A stretch of 10,835 nucleotides of DNA from Acidobacteriota bacterium (GTDB lineage Bacteria; Acidobacteriota; Blastocatellia; Pyrinomonadales; Pyrinomonadaceae), in contig JAEZJR010000075.1 in assembly GCA_023415725.1 (NCBI GenBank), positions 1 to 10,835 of the forward strand. The letters are read 5' to 3'. The notes under the pieces were generated by a model that was not told the DNA's origin, did no database searches, and saw only the letters and a list, made by a program, of their open reading frames with translations. A program made the position numbers and the translations under genes. Positions 5,676 to 10,835 of this stretch are shown here, in pieces (positions within the stretch are counted from its first letter, which is position 1; every line of letters begins with the position of its first letter).

Positions 5676-6632
5676 ATGGCTTTAACACCGAGTGTGCTGG
5701 TAACCGGGGGTGCCGGTTTCATAGGGTCGAACCTCGCCGGCGAATTGATCCGCCGCGGAGCAAAGGTCAGGATCGCTGATAACTTTTTGACCGGGTTTCA
5801 GGAAAATCTGGACGAGATCGAGGGCGACTTCGAATTCATCGAGGCTGACGTCGCCGACCCTGAAGCAGCCAAGAGGATCGTCGACGGCATGGAGATCGTA
5901 TTCCACGAGGCGGCCCTCCCAAGCGTTCCGCGCTCGGTCGCTGACCCGCTCGAAACCCACAACGCCTGCGTCAACGGAACATTCAACCTACTGCTCGCGG
6001 CCAAGGACGCCGGCGTCAGGCGAGTGGTCTACGCTGCTTCCAGCTCCGCCTACGGCGACCAGCCGACGCTGCCTAAGGTCGAGACGATGAGACCGGAACC
6101 GCTCTCACCTTACGCCGCGGCTAAGTTGGTCGGCGAGCACTACTGCCGTGTGTTCACGCAGGTTTACGGGCTTGAGACCTATTCCCTACGTTACTTCAAC
6201 GTTTTCGGGCCGCGGCAGAACCCTTCCTCGCAATATTCCGGCGTGATTTCCCGCTTCATCGATGCATTCATGAAGGCGGGCCAACCAACGATATACGGCG
6301 ACGGCGAGCAGTCACGCGATTTCACATATATCGCCAACGTGGTGGATGCGAACATCAAGGCCATGCAAGCGACCGAAGGCAGCGGCGAGGTGATGAACGT
6401 TGCGAACGGCGAGCGGATATCGCTTCTGGATCTCGTAGAAGTGATGAAGAAGGTCACCGGCCGCGACGATGTAGAGATAGATTTCCAGCCCGAGCGAAAA
6501 GGCGACGTGAAGCATTCGCAAGCGGATAATTCGCGTGCGGTCGCATGGCTCGGCTACGAACAGGTGGTCGGCCTCGAAGAGGGCATCCGCGAAACGATCG
6601 ACTGGTGGAAGAACAGCCGCTTCGCTAAATAA
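5676..6632 (+). CDS. NAD-dependent nucleotide-sugar 4-epimerase (WbpP/GalE-like)
   Basis: This is an extended short-chain dehydrogenase/reductase that inverts C4 of a UDP-sugar in the cytoplasm. The 318 residues show the NAD-binding GGAGFIG at 11-17 and acidic Asp35 after the second strand. The active site has Ser122-124 in ASSSAYG and the catalytic pair Tyr146/Lys150 in YAAAK. Substrate-side segments are LRYFNVFGPRQNP (171-183) and GDGEQSRDFTYIANVV. The segments AALPSVPRS, LPKVE, GDGEQSRDF and GDVKHSQAD resemble the WbpP group of UDP-N-acetylglucosamine 4-epimerases more than classical GalE. UDP-glucose, UDP-GlcNAc and UDP-glucuronate all remain possible substrates. Pairing with ugd makes UDP-galactose, UDP-GalNAc or UDP-galacturonate likely products for polysaccharide synthesis. 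There is no visible Shine-Dalgarno before the ATG. Confidence 0.88.
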   Translation: MALTPSVLVTGGAGFIGSNLAGELIRRGAKVRIADNFLTGFQENLDEIEGDFEFIEADVADPEAAKRIVDGMEIVFHEAALPSVPRSVADPLETHNACVNGTFNLLLAAKDAGVRRVVYAASSSAYGDQPTLPKVETMRPEPLSPYAAAKLVGEHYCRVFTQVYGLETYSLRYFNVFGPRQNPSSQYSGVISRFIDAFMKAGQPTIYGDGEQSRDFTYIANVVDANIKAMQATEGSGEVMNVANGERISLLDLVEVMKKVTGRDDVEIDFQPERKGDVKHSQADNSRAVAWLGYEQVVGLEEGIRETIDWWKNSRFAK

Positions 6633-6637
6633 ACAAA

Positions 6638-6722
6638 GTTCGGAGTTCCACCTTTAGGTGGCCTGCCTCAGCTGCGAAACGACTCGTAGTAATCAAAGCC
6701 AGCCAAAGCCGGAACTCCGAAC
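6638..6722. repeat. REP/MITE-like palindromic element between convergent genes
   Basis: An 85-bp element is bounded by a perfect 12-bp inverted repeat, GTTCGGAGTTCC (6638-6649) and GGAACTCCGAAC (6711-6722). Inside the left end is a second hairpin, CCACCT/AGGTGG (6648-6653 and 6656-6661). Near the right end the heptamer CAAAGCC occurs twice (6694-6700, 6704-6710). It fills almost the whole gap between the epimerase stop and the stop of the convergent LolA-like gene. Nested hairpins of this kind are typical of dispersed REP elements mobilised by RAYT transposases. It may also serve as a two-way terminator. Copy number cannot be seen here. Confidence 0.55.
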
Positions 6723-6726
6723 CGCG

Positions 6727-7452
6727 TCACTTCCCGGCCGAAAAAACCGCATCGTCGATCGCTGAATTCACAAGGATCTCCTTAGCCTTAAAGCTTGAAT
6801 ACGCGGTCATTCCTCCGAGGTCGAACCGCTGGGAGTACTTTTCCGGGATGGTAAGGCCGTCCAACACGCGGTTCCTGTCGATCTCTATTGCCGTCGTGAA
6901 TTTGCGGCTGCCGATCTCATACGCAGACTCATACCCCTTGATCAGGTTCGTCTTCTCGTCAATGTAAAAATCTGTGTAGAACCCATCCGGTGCGGTCAAC
7001 CGGAAACCCTTCTGCTTTCGCTTATCCTCAGGCAAAGCCGACACGACATAACCCGTATCGCCGAACCGCGGCAGCATCGGGAAGCCCAGCGACGTGACCG
7101 GCGGCAAAGTAATTCCCGGAATCGAGGACACAGTGTTCTCTCCATCAAATACCTGCTTCAGCGACTGAAACGGCGTCTGAATGTCGAGTATGTATTTATT
7201 CCCCGAGATTACCGTAGAGAATCCGCCCGCGATCGCCTGATTGAAAGCCGACGAAGTCACATCAACCGATCCCCGAACGACCAGGGTTTTCAGTTTCTTG
7301 AGCTTCTCGCCCCCGTGGGCTTGAAACGCCGCCTTCGCGATACTTTCCGCATCCGCCCCTGCTCCCGCCTTCACCGCCGGTCCACGGGATTGGGCAGCCG
7401 AAACGAGCGTCATCAGAAGAACGGCGAAAACCGCAATGAGATAAAATTTCAT
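6727..7452 (-). CDS. Secreted LolA-like protein of unknown function
   Basis: The 241-residue protein has a signal peptide (basic start, hydrophobic 3-18, likely cleavage near SAA/QS at 18-22) and no lipobox, so it is probably a soluble periplasmic protein. After a short Ala/Gly-rich linker comes a helix with AFQAHGGEKLKKLKTLVVRG at 42-61. It is followed by alternating strands (VISGNKYILDIQT, QVFDGENT, GFRLTAPDGFYTDFYID). This is the pattern of the LolA/LolB-like fold found in many acidobacterial outer-membrane-lipoprotein-sorting-like proteins. True LolA function is unproven. It lies downstream of the large receptor gene but beyond that gene's terminator, so it may be expressed separately. 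There is no Shine-Dalgarno; the start is fixed by the signal peptide. Confidence 0.72.
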   Translation of the reverse strand: MKFYLIAVFAVLLMTLVSAAQSRGPAVKAGAGADAESIAKAAFQAHGGEKLKKLKTLVVRGSVDVTSSAFNQAIAGGFSTVISGNKYILDIQTPFQSLKQVFDGENTVSSIPGITLPPVTSLGFPMLPRFGDTGYVVSALPEDKRKQKGFRLTAPDGFYTDFYIDEKTNLIKGYESAYEIGSRKFTTAIEIDRNRVLDGLTIPEKYSQRFDLGGMTAYSSFKAKEILVNSAIDDAVFSAGK

Positions 7453-7458
7453 ACCGGG

Positions 7459-7486
7459 ATGTTAACAAAAAACGCCGGGAACACAA
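7459..7486 (-). promoter_or_regulatory. Possible leaderless promoter of the LolA-like gene
   Basis: On the minus strand TAACAT (7464-7459) sits exactly at -12 to -7 if transcription starts at the A of the start codon. A poor -35, TTGTGT (7486-7481), is 16 bp upstream, inside the terminator hairpin. This fits a leaderless message and explains the missing Shine-Dalgarno, but the match to consensus is weak. Confidence 0.25.
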
Positions 7487-7497
7487 CGTTCCCGGCG
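7467..7497 (-). terminator. Intrinsic terminator of the TonB-receptor-like gene
   Basis: On the minus strand a perfect 10-bp GC-rich stem, CGCCGGGAAC (7497-7488) with GTTCCCGGCG (7482-7473), closes a 5-nt loop and is followed directly by six T (7472-7467). It lies 22 bp after the receptor stop codon. It is the most canonical terminator in the window. Its T-run ends only 14 bp before the next start codon on the same strand. Confidence 0.9.
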
Positions 7498-7519
7498 AGT
7501 AATTAGAGTTGAGCTTGGC

Positions 7520-10504
7520 CTACCAACTGAACCGTGCCGAAAGCTCGATCCTGCGATTTGCAGATGCTCCGCCACCGCCACCGCCGGGGCCGAAACCACC
7601 GAAACCACCGGTGATCGAGGTGTACTCACCAAACCGGCCAGAGGAGATGTTCCCGATCGGCGGGGCGAAGTTCACCTTGTTCAACAGGTTATTGAAGTTG
7701 ATGCTGAGATTCAGGTTGTAAGGCTTGCGGCCACCGCCGCCGAAACCGCCCGGGCCGCCGCCCATCATCACCATACGGCCTCCACCGCCGGGGCCGCCCA
7801 TGCCACCCCCGCGTCCGCCGCGACCGCTACCGCCTTGTCCGCCGCCGGTGTTGGCAGCCGAGTCGCCGCCTTCGGTCTTACCGAAGCTGAAGGTCTTGCT
7901 GACACGCATGTTCACACCGAAGTACTGCGGCCCACGGCCGAAGTTCCTCGGGATGATCTCGTTCGGATCGTATCCGGAGACATCGCAGTATGAATACGTA
8001 AGGCCGAGTTCGTCACAACGTGCACCCAACTGGCCAAAGGTAGGTCGTTCGGTGAACTGACGGTCGCCGTTCAAGTCCTGCCCGAGAGTGATGTTGAACG
8101 GGCGACCCGAGTTATAGGTGATGAACGGGTTCAGCGAGATTCCCCAGGGAGCCTGAACGTTCCCGCCGATCACGAAGCTGTGCCGCGTGTCGAAGCTCGC
8201 ACGACCGAACTCGTCCGTAAGATCGTACGAGTATGCGGGGAAACCACCGTCCGTATCGTTCCGCGAGAACCCAAGGCTGTAGTTAGCGAACAACGTATAC
8301 CTCGGATTGAAGTTCGAGCGGATGTTAAAGTTGAACCGGTTCTGATCAAGCGTACCAGTCGATTCGTATTGATAGATCGGGCCGCTGTTCGGGAACGGGA
8401 GGGGAGCATCGTTGCAGTTGAGCTGCTCAGGACAGATCGGGGCATTGATGTTCCGCATCCGGATGAAGTTGTTCGTCCGCGACACGATGTAGGAGAACGC
8501 TGCGGTCGTCCTCGGGACCAATTCCCTTTCGACAACGAACGCTCCCTGGTAGGTCACCGGCACCTTAAGGTCGTCAGCGATCGTGCGTATAACGTTCGAC
8601 TGCGGAAGGGCAGCCTGGATCTGATCGACCGTCGGGATGTTGGTCACACCACTAAGCGAAAAGACCGGCTGCTGAAGAAGGGCCAGCGCCGCGGCACGAC
8701 GGACCGGATCCGCTTCGTTCGCCGAGACGACCAGGTTGATCTGTTCAGTTCCATTGAACCGCAACGCCTGCAGTGTCGTGTTCTCACTGAAACGATCGTA
8801 GAACACTCCGAACCCGCCGCGGAATACCGTCTTGGGCGAGCGTGCCCCACCAGCTCCCGGTGACCAAGCCACCGAGAATCTCGGCGCGAAATTCGTGTTG
8901 TCGCTGATATTGGTCTGATTCTCGTAACGCAAACCGGCGCTCAAGGTAAGGGCCGGACTGACACGCCAGTCGTCCGAAACGAAAAGGCCAACGTCCGTAC
9001 GCGAAACCTTTTGTTCCGGATTACCGACCGTAACCGAATACTGCGTCGGAAAAGATTCCCCTAGCAAGGCACCGATATACTGGTTGAGGGGTGTCTCGAT
9101 CGTTGTGAAGCCGGATCTTGTACCCGAGAACAGGAAGCTGCCCCCGAAACCGTTTTCAGAACGATCGGTGATATTTACCGAACGGATCCGCCCGCCAAAT
9201 TTAAGCGTGTGCTGGCTCGAGGCACCGAGTGTGGTCGTCGTGTAATTCTGCAGTTCCCACGTGTTGTTGCGGTTGAAGCTGTTACCGACCGTTGCACCGC
9301 CGCCGGAGAATGCATCCGAAACGTTGATCGACGGTATCGTGTTATCACCGAACTGATTACGCTTGTTGAAGGAATACTCAAAGCGGGTCTCGTTCACCGT
9401 CTTCGGGTTTATGATCGCTGTTTCCGTAATACGGAACTCGTGCTCCAGGCTGCTCGATTCCGAAGCACGCGACGGCAGCGTAAGGTTGCCTATCCCCTGA
9501 TTCTCCGCAGAACTCTTATTGAAGCTGTAACGGAAAACGAGCGTGTTCTTGTCGTTGATCGCGTAATCCAGACGCGGGCTGATCGAGAGCCGGCGGCTCG
9601 GCACCTGGAATTCCTGCTGGAACGGGATAACGTTCAGGTTCGGGTCAAGTATCAGAGCGTTGACCACGGCGTTGTTGTCCACGTCGCGTTTGTTGACGTC
9701 GACGAAGTAAGAAGCCTTACCTTTCACGATCGGTCCCGAAACATTAACGCCGAACGCACGCATCTGGCTCGGGGCACGGTTGATCGAGAACGGGTTGCGG
9801 GAGTTGAGACTCTCGTCGTTGAAATTAAAGAAAGCGTTCCCGCGGAACTTGTCGGATCCGGGACGCGTCAGGATCTCGATGCGGCCGAAGCCCATACGGT
9901 CGTATTCGGCCGAGAAAGGATTGTTGTTGATGCGGATCTCGCGGATCGATTCCTTGGGAGGAAGGCGGCCGCCGGTGAACCCGTCGATGTAGATCTGTCC
10001 GCCGTTCGGCCCGGCCGAAGCACCGGCAAGTGCCTGGAGGGCTGCCTCAAGTTCATCCGGGTCATCCGGAAGAGTTTCAAGGTCCTTGTCCTTCAGCACG
10101 GTGGCGCTGGCGTTGTTTTCGGGGTCGGTCGATATTGAGTCGCCGCTCGAAATGTCGACCGACTCCTCAACGCCGCCCACCGAAAGGGGCACGACCAACT
10201 CGGTCTTTTCTCCGGCCGAGATCTCCACCTCGGTGTTTTCGTAAAGCTCGAACCTTTCGGCTTTGACCTTTACGGTGTATTTACCGGGGGCGAGCCCGTT
10301 CATCGTGAATTCACCGCGGCTGTTCGTCGTAGTGACCTTCTCCTTGCCGGCCGCATCAACGACAGTCACGCTAGCACCGACCACTACGGCCCCAAGCGTA
10401 TCCTGTACCTGGCCGGAGAGGTTTCCGTTGCCCTGAGCAAACGTCGACACGCAAAGAGCGAGCGCTATAAAGACGCTAAAAATGGAAAATTTAATGGATC
10501 TCAT
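7520..10504 (-). CDS. TonB-dependent-receptor-like outer-membrane protein with carboxypeptidase-regulatory-like domain
   Basis: The 994-residue protein is predicted to be a large outer-membrane beta-barrel of the Oar/SusC-like type common in Acidobacteriota, where substrates are mostly unknown. The signal peptide spans about 1-23 (cleavage after TFA). Residues about 28-110 form a carboxypeptidase-regulatory-like beta-sandwich (LSGQVQDTLGAVVVGASVTV, NSRGEFTMNGLAPGKYTVKV). The plug-like region (about 130-220) has LPDDPDELEAALQALAG, GGQIYIDGF, ESIREIRINNNPFSAEYDR and the run IEILTRPGSDKFRG. The rest has the alternating aromatic pattern of barrel strands and ends in FSW, an aromatic C-terminus expected for barrel insertion. 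Two very Gly-rich stretches lie near the end. No TonB box was identified with confidence. The gene follows a Gly-rich protein by 57 bp and ends at a strong terminator. Confidence 0.88.
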   Translation of the reverse strand: MRSIKFSIFSVFIALALCVSTFAQGNGNLSGQVQDTLGAVVVGASVTVVDAAGKEKVTTTNSRGEFTMNGLAPGKYTVKVKAERFELYENTEVEISAGEKTELVVPLSVGGVEESVDISSGDSISTDPENNASATVLKDKDLETLPDDPDELEAALQALAGASAGPNGGQIYIDGFTGGRLPPKESIREIRINNNPFSAEYDRMGFGRIEILTRPGSDKFRGNAFFNFNDESLNSRNPFSINRAPSQMRAFGVNVSGPIVKGKASYFVDVNKRDVDNNAVVNALILDPNLNVIPFQQEFQVPSRRLSISPRLDYAINDKNTLVFRYSFNKSSAENQGIGNLTLPSRASESSSLEHEFRITETAIINPKTVNETRFEYSFNKRNQFGDNTIPSINVSDAFSGGGATVGNSFNRNNTWELQNYTTTTLGASSQHTLKFGGRIRSVNITDRSENGFGGSFLFSGTRSGFTTIETPLNQYIGALLGESFPTQYSVTVGNPEQKVSRTDVGLFVSDDWRVSPALTLSAGLRYENQTNISDNTNFAPRFSVAWSPGAGGARSPKTVFRGGFGVFYDRFSENTTLQALRFNGTEQINLVVSANEADPVRRAAALALLQQPVFSLSGVTNIPTVDQIQAALPQSNVIRTIADDLKVPVTYQGAFVVERELVPRTTAAFSYIVSRTNNFIRMRNINAPICPEQLNCNDAPLPFPNSGPIYQYESTGTLDQNRFNFNIRSNFNPRYTLFANYSLGFSRNDTDGGFPAYSYDLTDEFGRASFDTRHSFVIGGNVQAPWGISLNPFITYNSGRPFNITLGQDLNGDRQFTERPTFGQLGARCDELGLTYSYCDVSGYDPNEIIPRNFGRGPQYFGVNMRVSKTFSFGKTEGGDSAANTGGGQGGSGRGGRGGGMGGPGGGGRMVMMGGGPGGFGGGGRKPYNLNLSINFNNLLNKVNFAPPIGNISSGRFGEYTSITGGFGGFGPGGGGGGASANRRIELSARFSW
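7727..7870 (-). repeat. Gly/Arg-rich low-complexity segment in the receptor
   Basis: Residues 879-926 of the receptor are mostly glycine with RGG-type spacings (SGRGGRGGG, GGPGGGG, GGFGGGG) and one MVMM interruption. A second, shorter Gly tract covers residues 964-980 (7565-7615). They flank the penultimate barrel strand NLNLSINFNNLLNKVNF and are probably flexible extracellular or periplasmic loops. The triplet repeat makes the DNA prone to length variation. Confidence 0.8.
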
Positions 10505-10520
10505 TGTATCAGTCCCGCTA

Positions 10521-10555
10521 TTTATAAAATGGCAGCGGCCGATCGGGCCGCCGCC
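10521..10555 (-). terminator. GC-rich hairpin between the Gly-rich gene and the receptor gene
   Basis: On the minus strand GGCGGCGGCC (10555-10546) pairs with GGCCGCTGCC (10540-10531) over 10 positions with one G-U pair and a 5-nt loop. It is followed by ATTTTATAAA (10530-10521), which is AT-rich but not a clean T-run. It lies 6 bp after the stop of the upstream gene and 16 bp before the receptor start. It may be a partial terminator or an intercistronic stem. No -35 box for a separate receptor promoter is evident. Confidence 0.5.
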
Positions 10556-10561
10556 CAGGTA

Positions 10562-10835
10562 TTAGTTACCAAAATCAAATCCGTCGAGGCCGGGGATCGT
10601 GAAGGCACCTTGGCCTCCGCCGCCCCTGTTGCCGCCGCGACCGCCCTGGGCCGCAGCCTGTGCTTGCGCCGCCGCAATGAACGGGCCCACACCGGCCAAT
10701 ATCTTTATGGCCGTCACATGCGTGTCCGAGCCGTTCTTCGAGCTCGACACTGCGATAACGTCACCGGGCTTCAGGTCGGCGACCGAGATCACGGGAAGAC
10801 GCTCGAACATGTCGTCGATGCCGCCTCGAGCTCCG
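10562..10835 (-). CDS. C-terminal part of a Gly-rich protein of unknown function (partial, 5' end off window)
   Basis: The frame is open to the right edge, so the in-frame ATG at 10810 is probably internal and not the true start. Ninety residues are visible. The first half, LPVISVADLKPGDVIAVSSS then DTHVTAIKILAGVGPF, reads as a small beta-barrel-like domain similar in feel to DUF5666-type repeats (LKPGD, followed by VTAI). I am not certain of that assignment. The second half is Ala/Gln then Gly/Arg-rich (QGGRGGNRGGGGQG) and ends PGLDGFDFGN. It lies 57 bp before the receptor gene on the same strand. Its Gly/Arg-rich tail echoes the low-complexity loop of that receptor. Function unknown; possibly an envelope partner of the receptor. 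Confidence 0.65.
   Translation of the reverse strand, partial: GARGGIDDMFERLPVISVADLKPGDVIAVSSSKNGSDTHVTAIKILAGVGPFIAAAQAQAAAQGGRGGNRGGGGQGAFTIPGLDGFDFGN

Noticed and set aside
7725..8060. A proline-rich 111-codon plus-strand frame
   Set aside because: The Pro codons are simply the complement of the Gly codons in the receptor's low-complexity segment.
9209..10138. A 309-codon plus-strand reading frame opposite the receptor gene
   Set aside because: It is antisense to the N-terminal half of the receptor. Its composition is typical of a shadow frame and no ribosome site or domain is visible.

Overview
The window most likely comes from an Acidobacteriota chromosome, probably a Blastocatellia/Pyrinomonadaceae-like lineage. 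The main reason is the 994-residue outer-membrane receptor, which has an N-terminal carboxypeptidase-regulatory-like domain, a plug of the acidobacterial type and Gly-rich loops. The neighbouring Gly-rich secreted protein and the generally weak Shine-Dalgarno sites fit the same group. This placement is inference, not a database match. No tRNA, rRNA, CRISPR array, insertion sequence or phage gene was seen.

Left part (1-2973, all on the minus strand, so read right to left). A lipoprotein sugar-binding protein of the XylF type comes first, 18 bp before a ROK-family sugar kinase, and then a small winged-helix-like protein of unknown function. A separate sigma70-type promoter follows, with a leader hairpin resembling an intrinsic terminator, and then rimP, which runs off the left edge. 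rimP normally heads the nusA-infB operon.

Divergent intergenic region (2974-3460). It carries a well-formed minus-strand promoter for xylF whose -10 box lies inside a 22-bp imperfect palindrome. A second inverted repeat lies further upstream. A well-formed plus-strand promoter gives a roughly 200-nt leader with three successive stem-loops in front of the next gene.

Middle (3461-6632, plus strand). A secreted or membrane-anchored FecR-like protein is followed by a strong hairpin terminator, then UDP-glucose 6-dehydrogenase and a WbpP/GalE-type nucleotide-sugar 4-epimerase. The two enzymes supply UDP-glucuronate and an epimerised UDP-sugar, so a cell-surface polysaccharide role is likely. No glycosyltransferase, polymerase or export gene is in view.

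Right part (6633-10835, minus strand). A REP/MITE-like palindromic element sits between the convergent epimerase and a secreted LolA-like protein. Upstream of the latter are the large TonB-dependent-receptor-like protein with its own terminator and the C-terminal part of a Gly-rich protein that enters from the right edge.

The most interesting material is regulatory and structural RNA/DNA, not a new enzymatic system: the structured FecR-gene leader, the xylF promoter palindrome, the rimP leader hairpin, the REP-like element, and the terminator ending only 14 bp before the LolA-like start codon.
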